From: an uncultured Bacteroidales bacterium
GTDB lineage: Bacteria > Bacteroidota > Bacteroidia > Bacteroidales > P3
Reading direction: 5' to 3'
Assembly (NCBI GenBank): GCA_900316235.1
Contig: ONCC01000023.1
Coordinates: 1-50,260, forward strand
DNA length: 50,260 nt
The position numbers and the translations under genes are program-made. Position 1 is the first letter of the stretch; each line of letters opens with the position of its first letter. This document shows positions 25,816 to 35,900 of this stretch, in pieces. The notes under the pieces were generated by a model. That model did no database searches, was not told the origin of the DNA, and saw nothing but the letters and a program-made list of their open reading frames with translations.

Positions 25816-26843
25816 AGCACGTTCTGGTCATACGCCTCTCCGCTCTCGGCGACGTTGCCCTCATGGCACCGCTGGTGCATGATTACGCTGAATCCAACCC
25901 CGATATCCGCTTCACTGTCGCCGGACCTCCCCTGCTCATGCCGCTCTTCTCCGGCATGGACAACGTGGAGTTTCTAGGCCTCAAAAAGAAGCAGAGCTTC
26001 ATCAAAATCTATAAAGCACTGAATGCTGTCGGAGCCGACACCGTAGTCGATCTCCACAAGGTGAACCGCGTGGGTTTTGCCCTCACTCTCCTCCGCCTGC
26101 GACACCTTTTCGATTTCCATTTCCGTCTCTGCGCCCTCCGCAAAGGCAAGTTTACCCGTTGGCTCTATCTCCATCATTGGTATCACAAACCCCGCAAGCC
26201 GCAATACCAGCGCTACGACGAAGTGTTCCAAAGAGCAGGCCTCAAGAGACAAAACACACCAGCCAATCTTTCACCTTTCACCTCTCACCTTTCACCTTCC
26301 TCACTCCCTCCAATAAAAATAGGTGTAGCTCCATTTTCTCAGCACAAAGGCAAGATTTGGCCTTGGGAAAACACCCGGCGACTGGTCAAAATGCTTGCCG
26401 ACAGCGGCTACCAAATATTCCTTTTCGGTGGAAAGAACGAAGCCTCGCAGTTGGAATCCCTCGCCTCTCGCCTTTCACCTCTCACCTCTCACCTTTCACC
26501 TTCCGTCACCTCCCTTGCCGGAAAACAGTCTTTCGCCGAGGAGCTTGACATCATCAAGGGCTTGACCCTCATGGTCTCCATGGACTCTTCCAACATGCAC
26601 TTCGCCAGCGTGCTAGGGGTCCCCGTCGTCTCCATCTGGGGCGCTACGCATCCCGATTTCGGATTCTATCCCCAACAGCAGAGCCGCGAAAACGCCCTTG
26701 TCGCCAACCTCCCCTGCCAGCCCTGTTCTGCCTTCGGGCAGAAAGCATGCCGCTACGGCGACTACCGCTGTCTGACGGCCGTCACCCCCGAGATGGTTTT
26801 CAATAAAATCCAATCAATTCTTAAGCAAAACGCCAACGCGTAG
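25812..26843 (+). CDS. Glycosyltransferase family 9 (heptosyltransferase-like)
   Basis: A 343-residue GT-B enzyme of family 9, which adds heptose or related sugars to lipopolysaccharide core. N-terminal domain MKHVLVIRLSALGDVALMAPL; C-terminal domain with GVAPFSQHKGKIWPWE, IFLFGGK, SMDSSNMHFASVLGVPVVSIWGATHPDFGF and a Cys-rich tail CQPCSAFGQKACRYG. Start is GTG at 25812, overlapping the DUF4254 stop. Two 28-nt heptad arrays lie in the frame and encode LSPFTSHLSPS-like inserts, one in the inter-domain linker and one in the C-terminal domain. The 3' end overlaps the convergent DUF4105 gene by 30 nt. Confidence 0.88.
   Translation: MKHVLVIRLSALGDVALMAPLVHDYAESNPDIRFTVAGPPLLMPLFSGMDNVEFLGLKKKQSFIKIYKALNAVGADTVVDLHKVNRVGFALTLLRLRHLFDFHFRLCALRKGKFTRWLYLHHWYHKPRKPQYQRYDEVFQRAGLKRQNTPANLSPFTSHLSPSSLPPIKIGVAPFSQHKGKIWPWENTRRLVKMLADSGYQIFLFGGKNEASQLESLASRLSPLTSHLSPSVTSLAGKQSFAEELDIIKGLTLMVSMDSSNMHFASVLGVPVVSIWGATHPDFGFYPQQQSRENALVANLPCQPCSAFGQKACRYGDYRCLTAVTPEMVFNKIQSILKQNANA
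26269..26296 (+). repeat. Heptanucleotide array 1 (TTTCACC)4 inside the glycosyltransferase gene
   Basis: Four 7-bp units (TTTCACC, TTTCACC, TCTCACC, TTTCACC) followed by TTCC. Translated as SPFTSHLSP. Length 28 nt is not a multiple of three. Confidence 0.9.
26473..26500 (+). repeat. Heptanucleotide array 2 (TTTCACC/TCTCACC)4 inside the glycosyltransferase gene
   Basis: Units TTTCACC, TCTCACC, TCTCACC, TTTCACC followed by TTCC, 204 nt downstream of array 1 and the same length. Translated as SPLTSHLSP. Confidence 0.9.
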
Positions 26844-27938
26844 CGCCAGCATGAGTATCAGCGGCAGTAGCGCCGGAGTCAGCCCACACCAGAGCACCCA
26901 TACCGCCGCCACAGCGAAGCATCCTTCCTGTACCCACAACGCCCATTTCGGACTGCGTTCCAGACGTATAGCAATGAGTATCAGCAATGGTGATGCCCAC
27001 AGAATGTTGAGATTCCACTCCGTGCAGTAGTGGTTCGTTCCAAACCACATGAACAGCAGGAACAACCCCACCATTCCCGCCAGGATAAAGAGAGTCCTGT
27101 CGGCCCAGCATGGCCACAGACGCTTCCATGTCAGCAAAGCAACCCCTGTCAATACTAATGCAAACGCCACCACCGGAGGAAAACTCCGCGAAAGCGGCTC
27201 GCGGTTCTCTCCCAGAATATTGACTTCGCCACATACCAGCGGGCGTCCGTCACCACGTGAGTATAGTCCGAAGAGCGACTTCATATTCTCCGGCATCATC
27301 ATCGACTCCGCCTCCGTGCAACGATGGTCGGCAGGCAGGCCGAAAAGGATGTCGATACCCAGTCGCCACCATTCCAGTGTCCCTTTCAGCGGCTCCGCCA
27401 CCATGTGACGGTATGTAGCGACGTGGCCTACCGCATCTCCCCCCATGCGTTGAGGTCTATCCTTCCCGCAAGCCAGATCCACCATATCACGCACCCGCGT
27501 GGCGCAATTATCGCGGAAGAAGTCGTAGCGATAGTGACGGTATTCAGGCAGATAGTTCTGTTCCAGCAGCAGATAGAGGTTGTTCACCTCCCTTGGCGTG
27601 AAATTGAGCCGCTGCTCCCATACCGCACGACCATAATAAATGTATTCCTCCATGAATGCCTCGAACGACGATCGCCCGAGCATATAGTTCAGCTGTCCGC
27701 GCATGAACTTCCAGTAGAAATGCGGCGTGTTGAAATCGAAAGTACCGTAGTTATAGACCAAGTCGAGACCTTGAGCGGTGTCGCATATGCGGATGGCACT
27801 GTGTCCAAAGGTGGTGTAGAAATCATCTCCTGGGCCGCAGGTCAGCACACTCGCTGTAGCCGTCTCGCTCAACGGCATTTGCGCACGCAATGGCATTGCT
27901 GTTGCCAGCAGCGTCAATACAAACAACAACCTGCGCAT
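26814..27938 (-). CDS. DUF4105 (Lnb N-terminal periplasmic domain) membrane protein
   Basis: 374 residues. A signal peptide (MRRLLFVLTLLATAMPLRAQ) is followed by the DUF4105 domain (about residues 25-250). This domain carries PGDDFYTTFGHSAIRICD, YNYGTFDFNTPHFYWKFMRGQLNYML and YRYDFFRDNCATRVRD. The conserved His and Cys in these motifs suggest an NlpC/P60-like thiol-hydrolase fold, as proposed for this family. Four C-terminal membrane helices follow. Start placed at ATG 27938, 2 nt after the MscS stop. Probably cotranscribed with MscS. Function unproven; envelope peptide or lipid processing is possible. Confidence 0.85.
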   Translation of the reverse strand: MRRLLFVLTLLATAMPLRAQMPLSETATASVLTCGPGDDFYTTFGHSAIRICDTAQGLDLVYNYGTFDFNTPHFYWKFMRGQLNYMLGRSSFEAFMEEYIYYGRAVWEQRLNFTPREVNNLYLLLEQNYLPEYRHYRYDFFRDNCATRVRDMVDLACGKDRPQRMGGDAVGHVATYRHMVAEPLKGTLEWWRLGIDILFGLPADHRCTEAESMMMPENMKSLFGLYSRGDGRPLVCGEVNILGENREPLSRSFPPVVAFALVLTGVALLTWKRLWPCWADRTLFILAGMVGLFLLFMWFGTNHYCTEWNLNILWASPLLILIAIRLERSPKWALWVQEGCFAVAAVWVLWCGLTPALLPLILMLALRVGVLLKN

Positions 27939-27940
27939 AA

Positions 27941-29017
27941 TCAATTTCCCGTGCCAATCTTCTCGCCCTCCACAGATGCAGGACGATCCACCACCGTGCG
28001 GTGTTCCATGTGGATGGGGTCACCTGACTTCCCCTGATGGACTGTAACTTGCGGGAACGGAATCTCCACGCCGGCATTATTGAAGGCTATGTAGATATCC
28101 TCGCGGATGTGTTTCCACACCTCCCAGTAGTCTTCCACATTCACCCACAGCCAGATACTCAGGTCTACCGACGACGAGTTAAGCTCGCTCACAGCAATTA
28201 CCGGCACCTTGGGTTCCCACTGCACCAGCGGTTCGGCCTTGATAACCTCCCACAGTACCTCCTTCACCTTGGCCAAATCGGAGCCATAGGCCACACTCGC
28301 CACCACATCAAGACGTATCAACGGCTCTTTGGTGTGGTTGATGAGACTCTTGGTGGCCAGTTCGCTATTAGGAATAATAATGGTTCGGCCGTTGAACGGA
28401 CGCATAAAGGTATGGAAAATCCTGATTTCCTTGATGTAACCCTTATACTGGCCACACTCGATATAGTCGTCCACCTTAAAGGGCTTCATCAACAAGATGA
28501 TGACACCGCCAGCGAAGTTCTGCAGCGTCCCCTGCATCGCCATACCGATGGCCAAACCCATGGCACCCAGTAGGGCGATGAACGACGTGGCCTTGATGCC
28601 GATGACATCCATGGCCATGATGATAACCATCGCCTTCATCAGCACATCCACCAAAGAACCGAGGAAGGTCTTCAAGCTGGGTTCTGCACCTTTCTTGTCA
28701 AGTGCGCGGATGATAAACTTCTTCAGCATCTTGCACAGCTTCATGCCAACCCACAGAATCAGGATGGCAATGAGCAGCTTAGGCACAAATTCCACCGTTA
28801 ACTTCGTCAGTTCACGCAGACCGTCCTTGATGAGGGTGTTCTCTCCGGTGATAACGTCCTTAAGGTCACTGACATTCATGTTTTTCACGCTGTCCACAAT
28901 GGTGCTCTTAATGCTGTCGACAGCCTGAATATGCTCAGGCACAGGTACCTCGGGCTTTCCGCCGCCCTGAGCGGCAGCAGCGATGATGGCGGGAGTATTG
29001 TCTTCTAATAATAACAT
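27941..29017 (-). CDS. Small-conductance mechanosensitive channel (MscS family)
   Basis: A 358-residue inner-membrane channel that opens under membrane tension. An N-terminal periplasmic segment (about 80 residues) is followed by three membrane helices. The pore helix region SFIALLGAMGLAIGMAMQGTLQNFAGGVIILLMKPFKVDDYIE is the MscS signature, and IPNSELATKSLINHTK marks the beta domain. Start chosen at ATG 29017 from the -7 element 23 nt upstream; the frame stays open further upstream into the divergent gene. A relatively long N-terminal extension rich in Asp and Lys precedes the first helix. Confidence 0.92.
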   Translation of the reverse strand: MLLLEDNTPAIIAAAAQGGGKPEVPVPEHIQAVDSIKSTIVDSVKNMNVSDLKDVITGENTLIKDGLRELTKLTVEFVPKLLIAILILWVGMKLCKMLKKFIIRALDKKGAEPSLKTFLGSLVDVLMKAMVIIMAMDVIGIKATSFIALLGAMGLAIGMAMQGTLQNFAGGVIILLMKPFKVDDYIECGQYKGYIKEIRIFHTFMRPFNGRTIIIPNSELATKSLINHTKEPLIRLDVVASVAYGSDLAKVKEVLWEVIKAEPLVQWEPKVPVIAVSELNSSSVDLSIWLWVNVEDYWEVWKHIREDIYIAFNNAGVEIPFPQVTVHQGKSGDPIHMEHRTVVDRPASVEGEKIGTGN

Positions 29018-29039
29018 TGTATACAATATATTTAAAATG

Positions 29040-29047
29040 CAAAAATA
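29040..29047 (-). promoter_or_regulatory. -7 promoter element (TATTTTTG) for mscS
   Basis: A TAnnTTTG match on the minus strand 23 nt before the mscS ATG; back-to-back with the AlkZ-related promoter. Confidence 0.75.
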
Positions 29048-29077
29048 CAAACTTTTTCCCAAATAAAAAAAAAATTG

Positions 29078-29085
29078 TATTTTTG
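29078..29085 (+). promoter_or_regulatory. -7 promoter element (TATTTTTG) for the AlkZ-related gene
   Basis: A TAnnTTTG match 23 nt before the ATG at 29108. The 91-nt region 29018-29107 thus holds two divergent promoters and A/T-rich sequence. Confidence 0.75.
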
Positions 29086-29107
29086 CACCGGAAATCAAAC
29101 GGTTATA

Positions 29108-29761
29108 ATGATGATAAGCAGTTGCCCCGAATTGATGGAGGCCATTCAGGAGATAGGCCTCGTGCCGTTGCTCAACAGCGGTATCCCCGGCTTCTCGGCC
29201 GACGAACTCGTCGACCCCTCCTGCCGCTACGTTAGAACCGACGACGGCTGGAACTGGCCCCTCTGGGACTGGAAAGGACCCATCGTCACCGAAGGACATT
29301 TCGCCTACGGAAAATTCTTCGGCGGCAAAGCCGGATTCGTCTCAATGAACTGGTGGCCAGACCTCTGCAACTACCGCCGCCATAAATACCCCGAGCCGGA
29401 GCCCGACAGCATCGAGGGCACCGTACTCGAAATCCTCCGCGTCAACGGCAGCATAATCACCCGCGACCTCCGCTCCGCCTGTGGCTTCGACGGACCCAAG
29501 ATGCGCAGCCGCTTCGATAGTTATGTCACACGTCTACAGATGGCCTGCCGCGTGGTGACCGAGGACTTCGTCTATCCAACCGACAAGCATGGCAACCGCT
29601 ACGGATGGGGCTGGGCTCTGCTGACCACCCCCGAGCACCTCTTCGGACACCCACAGGACACCTCCCGTACACCCGAAGAATCACTCCAGCGCATTTTATC
29701 ACACCTCAGAAGGTTTTTACCGCAAGCCACTGAGAAACAGCTATTAAAGCTCATCGCATAG
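29108..29761 (+). CDS. AlkZ-related winged-helix protein
   Basis: A 217-residue protein resembling the AlkZ-related group (distant relatives of the crosslink-repair glycosylase AlkZ/YcaQ). It has the PLLNSGIPGFSADELVDP start, WPLWDWKGPIVTEGHFAYGKFFGGKAGFVSMNWWPDLCNYRR, and a winged-helix-like ILRVNGSIITRDLRSACGF followed by TRLQMACRVVTEDF and YGWGWALLTTPE. These suggest DNA binding, but the QxQ/QxD-type catalytic residues of AlkZ are not evident, so glycosylase activity is not claimed. Transcribed alone. Start at 29108, with a second ATG at 29111. Confidence 0.7.
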   Translation: MMISSCPELMEAIQEIGLVPLLNSGIPGFSADELVDPSCRYVRTDDGWNWPLWDWKGPIVTEGHFAYGKFFGGKAGFVSMNWWPDLCNYRRHKYPEPEPDSIEGTVLEILRVNGSIITRDLRSACGFDGPKMRSRFDSYVTRLQMACRVVTEDFVYPTDKHGNRYGWGWALLTTPEHLFGHPQDTSRTPEESLQRILSHLRRFLPQATEKQLLKLIA

Positions 29762-29810
29762 CCTTTGCGCCATCGTGGGAAATACCCTCCACGTAACACC
29801 CTCATACTTA

Positions 29811-29905
29811 GCACCATCTCCTTACCAACTCCTACCCAACTCCCTACCAACTCCTACCATGGTAGGAGTTGGTAGGGGGATGATAGGGTGATGGCAGGGT
29901 GACGA
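29811..29905. repeat. Dispersed palindromic repeat, copy 3 (best conserved)
   Basis: A perfect 36-bp palindrome (29842-29877) centred on CCATGG, flanked by further CTACCAACTC-type units on the left and imperfect complements on the right. It lies between two converging genes. The rest of 29762-29993 holds no gene. Confidence 0.9.
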
Positions 29906-29942
29906 CACTACCCATACCCCTCCCGAGCGATATGGAAAGGAC

Positions 29943-29976
29943 AAAAAAAAGAGGATGCCAAATTGGCATCCTCTTT
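29943..29976 (-). terminator. Intrinsic terminator of the giant surface-protein gene
   Basis: A perfect 13-bp stem (29948-29960 with 29964-29976) with loop AAT; on the minus strand it is followed by eight T residues. It sits 18 nt past the stop codon. Confidence 0.92.
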
Positions 29977-29993
29977 CACGTTGACGTCACCTA

Positions 29994-32900
29994 CTATTTG
30001 AGGATAACACGCTTGATGGTGGTACCGAGTTGCGTATGGATACGCATCGTGTAGGTACCGGAAGCCATGTTGCTGAGATCGATGATAGTGGTGTTGTCAT
30101 AGATAGCAACCTTGCGACCATTGATGTCATAGACCTCAACTTTGCTCACATTGCCGTTGGCCTCGATGTTGACCAAACCGTGGGTCGGGTTCGGGTAGAT
30201 GCTGACGTTGAGTTCAGCTTCTTCAACATCATCGATGCCGTTGTTGATGGTGAGGTGGAGGGTGACGGTAGAGTCGCAACCGGCGACGGTGGTACCCTCC
30301 CAAGTGTAGTCGCCACTCTGGGTGTAGGTCTGGCCGTGCCAGGTGTAACTATTGTTGGCAGTTACATTCTGTTCGGTTGCAACGCTGTGGTTGATGGTCA
30401 GCACGAGGGTGTCGTTGCCGTCGGTGTAGGTACCGCTCTGGGTGTAGGTGGTACCGCGCCACACATAGCTGTCGCATTCAGTCACCTCGGTGCGCGAGCA
30501 CTGGTTGATAGTTAGGTTCAGCGTAACGATGCTGTCGCAGCCATACTGGTTTCCAGCCACAAAGGTGTGGGTGAGGTTGTAGCACGAGGCGGTGATGCCT
30601 GTGTGCTCATACCAGTCGTAACTGTTGCAGGCGGTGACGGTCTCAACACCGGTGGTGCTGTTGTTGACAGTGAGATGGAGTGTATCGTGACCATCGAAGA
30701 AGGTGCCACTCTGGGTGTAGAGTACACCATGCCATGTAACGCTGTCGCAGACAGTCAGATCAGTGGAAGAGCACTGGTTGACGGTGAGGTGCAGCGTGAT
30801 GACGCTGTCACATCCAACGGTGTTGGAAACGACGCGGGTGGCCGTGTCGGTCGACTCGGTGAAGATGCGACCATACCAGCTGTACATGTTGCAGGCAGTG
30901 GCCGTTTCAACACCAACGCTGCTCCGGCGGATGGTCAGTCTGAGGGTATCGTGGCCATCGATGAAGGTACCGCTCTGGTCGTAGACATTGCTATGCCACT
31001 CGTAGCTGTCGCAGGTGATCTCCTCGGTGGTGGAGCACTGGTAGACAGTGAGGTGGAGCGTAACGATGCTGTCGCAACCAAAGGCCTTTTCGAAGGCGTG
31101 GGTCACAGTGGTGCTCTCGCTGAGGAATCCATGCTCGTACCAGCTGAGGCCGCCACAGACGGTAGCAGTGGTGTCGCCAGTGGGCTGTTCCTTGATGGTC
31201 AGGTTCAGGGTATCGGCACCAATGATATATCTACCGCTGGCGTTATAACTCGAACCCTTCCATACATAGGTGCCGCAAGCTTCGACATCGGTGGTGGAGC
31301 AGGAGTTGACAGTGAGGTGGAGCGTCACAGTGCTGTCGCATCCGACGGCATTGGTGAAGACATGGGTCAGGTCGCCACTCTGAGTGACATTCTGATGCTC
31401 ATACCAGTCGTAGCTGCCGCAGACGGTGACAAGGGTATCACCTGTGGACTTCTGCTTGACGTTGAGCACGAGGGTATCGTTGCCGTCCTTGTAGGTGCCA
31501 GAACTGCGGTAGAGGTGACCGTTCCAGGTGTAGCTTCCGCAAACGGTGGTGTCGGTCTTGCTGCACTGGTTGATAGTCAAATGCAGCGTCACCGTACTGT
31601 CACATCCGGCGGCATTGGTGAAGAGATGAGTGAGGTTGCCACTCTGGGTGACATTCACATGCTCATACCAATCGTAGCTGCCACAAGCTTCAGCGGTGGT
31701 GTCACCCGTGCTGGGCTGGTTCACCGTGAGGCGGAGCGTGTCGTTGCCATCGTTCCAGACGGTAGAACTGCGGAAGGTTTGACCGTGCCATGTGAACTGA
31801 CCGCAAACGGTGGTGTCAAGCGTCGAGCACTGGTTGATAGTCAGGTGCAGGGTGACGACGCTGTCGCAGCTGCTGTGGTTAGCTCCAGCAAAGGTGTGGG
31901 TCACAGTGGAACTCTCGGTGAGGCTGTGCTGATACCAGTCGAAGCTGCCGCAAGCCTGAGCGATGGTGTCGCCGGTGCTGCTGTGGTTGACAGTAACGAC
32001 GATGGAGTCGCCAGTGAGGATACTGGGAATCGAGCGAGAGGTGGTGATAGGTATCTGCGTGTTGCCGTAGGGGATGAAGACGGTGTCGCAACCGGTGTAG
32101 TACACAATCTCAGGAACATCCTTGCTGGGAAGCACGTTCGAGGGCTGCTCGAGGATGATGGCGAGCAAGCTGATGGTGCTGTCGCAACCGTACTGGTTGG
32201 CACCAATCAAGGTGTGATCATAGGTTCCAGTCACGGTGATGTGGTTGCCGTACCAGTCGAAGCTGCCATAGGCAATGGCGAGGGTATCGCCAACACTGCG
32301 GCGGCTGATGGTCAGGTGCAACGTGTCAGATCCGTAGACATAGGTGCCGCTACTGGTGAGGGGCATGTTATGCCAGACGTAGATGTTACAGGCAGTCACT
32401 TCCCGGGCGGTGCACTCGGTGATAGTCAGGTGCAGCGAGACGATGCTGTCGCAGCCATACTGGTTGCCACCCTCGAAGGTGTGGTCGACGGTCATCGACT
32501 GGTTCAGACCGGTGTACTCATACCAATCGTAGTTGCCACAGGAGGTAACAAAGATATCCTTATGGTTGGCGCGGTTGATGGTGAGTCGCAGTGTATCGTA
32601 GCCATCGCGGAACACTCCGCTACTGGTGTAGGTCTGACCGTTCTTCTCCCACACATAGCTGTCACAGGCAACAGCCTCGGTGGTGGAGCAATCGTTCACG
32701 ATGAGGTGCAGTGTAACAACGCTGTCGCAACCGTTGCTGTTGATGCCGACGAAGGCATGGTCGACAGTGGTATCGGTAGTCATTCCGAGATGCTCATACC
32801 AGTCGAAGCTGCCGCAAGCACGGGCGATGGTGTCGCCGTGCGAGGCACGGTTGATGGTGAGTATCAAGGTGTCATGATCGATGCGATAGATTCCACTGCT

Positions 32901-35900
32901 CGTGTAGGTGTTACCGTGCCAACGATAGCTCTCGCAAGCGGTAGCCTCGGTGGTGGAGCACGAGAAGACCGTCAGGTGCAGCGTCACGATGCTGTCGCAG
33001 CCCGCCTGGTTGTAGTTGGCGAAGTGGTGGGCGACAGTGGTGTCGATTGCCAGTCCGGTATGTTCGTACCAGTTGAAGCTGCCACAAACCTGGGCGATGG
33101 TGTCGCCAAAGTTGCTGCGGTTGATAGTCAGGTTCAGCGTATCGTTGCCAATGATATAGGTACCGCTGGCATTGTAGAGGGAACCGTTCCAGAGGTAGCT
33201 GTCGCAAGCGACGGCGTCGGTGGTGGAGCACTGGTTCACCGTCAGATACAGTGTAGCGACACTGTCGCATCCAGCAGCATTTGTGGTGGTGTAGGTAACA
33301 TTGTTGATGGAGCTGGTGTAGACCGTACCATGCCACTCGTAGCTGTTGCAAGCACTCACAACCTCGATGCCGCGCGTACTACGGTTGATGGTGAGAATCA
33401 GCGTGTCGTTACCGAGAGTGTAGACACCGCTCGAGGTCAGAAGCAGGTTGTTCCACTCGTAGCTGTCGCAAGCAGTAACCTCCTCCGTCGAGCACTGGTT
33501 CACCGTCAAGTACAGCGTCGTGATGCTGTCGCAACCAGCCGCATTCTCGGTAGTGTCGGTAGTAATGATGGATTCAGTGTAGAGATTTCCGTGCCACTCA
33601 TAGCTGTTGCAGGCAGTGGCAACTTCGATGCCGCGGGTGCTGCGGTTGATTGTCAGCACCAAGGTATCGTTGCCATAGGTGAACACTCCACTGTTGGTGT
33701 ACGGAATACCATGCCAGATGTAGCTGTCGCAGGCCGTAATCTCGGTCGTCGAGCACTGGTTGATGGTCAGGTGCAGCGTAACGGTGCTGTCGCAGCCGTT
33801 GGCGTTCACCGTGGTATAGGTGGCAGTGTCGGTAGCAGCGAAGAACTCTCTTCCGTGCCAGACATAGCTGTTGCAGGCGCTCACCACCTCGCTGCCAGTA
33901 GTGCTCTGGTTGATGGTCAGCTGGAGAGTGTCCACGCTGGCGCAACCGGCCTCATTGGTGTAGCTGTAGGTGTAGCTGCCGCTGACGCTGTACGGAGTGT
34001 TGTTCCAGGTGTAGCTGTCGCAAGCTGTCTCAGTGTAGAGGTTATTCGTGGCGTTGTTCACCGTCAGGTTGAGAATGTAGGTCGTCTCCACATTCTCGCT
34101 GACCACGGTGTACATATAGACGCCCGACTGAGTGTAGGTCTCGCCGCTGAGTTCCCATGCGAAGGAACCGCAGACGGTCTGGTTGAGCATCACAGTGTCG
34201 TACACAACGTCGCCGGCACCAGGTCCGAAGATAAACTGGACGGTGTGGTCGGCATCGTAGTTGATACGGAAGTTGTATCCTGTAATGTCTTCTTCAACGA
34301 AACTAGGCATAAACTGGTAGGAGGCTGTGGTGTCTCCATTGAGATTCAGCGACTGCCCGTCGACAATGACCTGATGGAGCTCGCGACGGTTCCGGGCAAC
34401 CTCGTAATCGTCAACCCACTCATTCGAGATACTGTAGAGGGAAGTGCCGTAGGACCAGCCTTCATAATAATTATAGGTAATCGTAGTGTCTCTGCCCCAG
34501 AGTTCACCGGAGACAGCACCTCCGTTGTTGCTCAAGGTGATGCTGTGCGGAGCTCCCGCGGTCCAGAAGCCACTCCAATAGTACCACCAGCCGCCATTCT
34601 CACAGAACATCTTCACAATCACTGCATAATGAGTATTCATCTGCAAGCCGGTGAGCTGGTAGCTAATGTTGGTGTCGTAGGAGGTAACGTTGACAGTGGT
34701 GTAGTTGCCGCTGAAGGTGAGGCTGTCGGCGTTGAACTCGTCGTACAGGCCGTAGGACACCTCATAGGTGTGGGTACCCACTCCGGCAACCCAGTTCACC
34801 CAGGCCGTCGTGTCAAACGGATCGGTCACTTGCATATTGTACATGCTGTTGCAGCTCGTCTCGTCATAGTACGGACCATAGACCACATTCAGTGTGTGGT
34901 TAGCACCGTCGTTCGGGATGCACACATCATAGATAATGTATCCGCTGCTGCCCATCCCTTCATAGACCTTGATATTGTCGAGGGCAAGAGACTCTCCGTC
35001 GAGGGCAACGCTTACCACTCGACAGAACTCACCGGCTACGTTATAATACTCACCCTCCGAAGGCACGAACGTCGCCAACTGGTAACACCTACCTTCACCC
35101 TCATACACAATCGTCGTATCGTTGTGGATTCGCATTTGATTGGTGTAATCCCACAAGTAACCGTCGCCTGTCATGTCTATCGTCACTTCCTGAATCGTGA
35201 CCAGATGCAGCTGCTGTGTGCTGTCGCAACCGTTGCTGCCCGTCGTCGTGTACGTGTAGTATCCCGGCTCCGTGTACACTTGGCCGTTCCACACAACAGG
35301 ATTGCCGTCGAAGACAATCGTCGTGTCAACCCTCTGGCTGTGGTTGATAGTCAGGTTCAGGATGTAACTCACATAGGAGGAATCGTTCCAACGGTCCACA
35401 ACATAGGTACCCGACTCGCCATAGTAATTCCACTGCTCATCATAGTAATAGTCGCACGCCGTCACCGTCTGCGTCTCTCCACTCAGTATCTGCAGATGCA
35501 GCCAGTACGTACTATCGCATCCTCCCACAGTAGTGTTGTAGGAGCTATACCAGCCGCTCTGGGTAAGGGTGTCACCATTCCATACGTAGAAACTCTCACT
35601 CGTCACAATAGTCGTGTCGAACGAGTAGCTGTGGTTGATAGTCAAATCAACAGTACCGATGCGGAGATTTCCTTCCTCGTCAACGTACACAACATTCTCA
35701 TACACCCCGCTCTCAGAGTAGTTGTAATATCTCGTCCCGTAATAGTCGCAGGCGCTAACCACAACTGTCTCCTCGTTTACGATGGGTAACACAGTCACAT
35801 GCAGATACACAATGCTGTCGCAACCCACGGCATTCGCACCCTCCATCGTGTAGTAGAACTCGCAGTCATAATTGTAATAATTATACTCATCCAGCACGAA

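Noticed and set aside
30243..34065. A regularly repeated region that could suggest a CRISPR array.
   Set aside because: The units are about 140 nt, imperfect, in frame, and encode Cys modules of a secreted protein.
30567..35789. A 1,740-residue open frame on the plus strand opposite the giant gene, with others at 35799-37631, 37839-38936, 39480-41189 and 41397-42365.
   Set aside because: They mirror the repeat pattern of the minus-strand protein, have no signal, no domain and no promoter, and arise because the repeats and codon bias avoid stops on the opposite strand.
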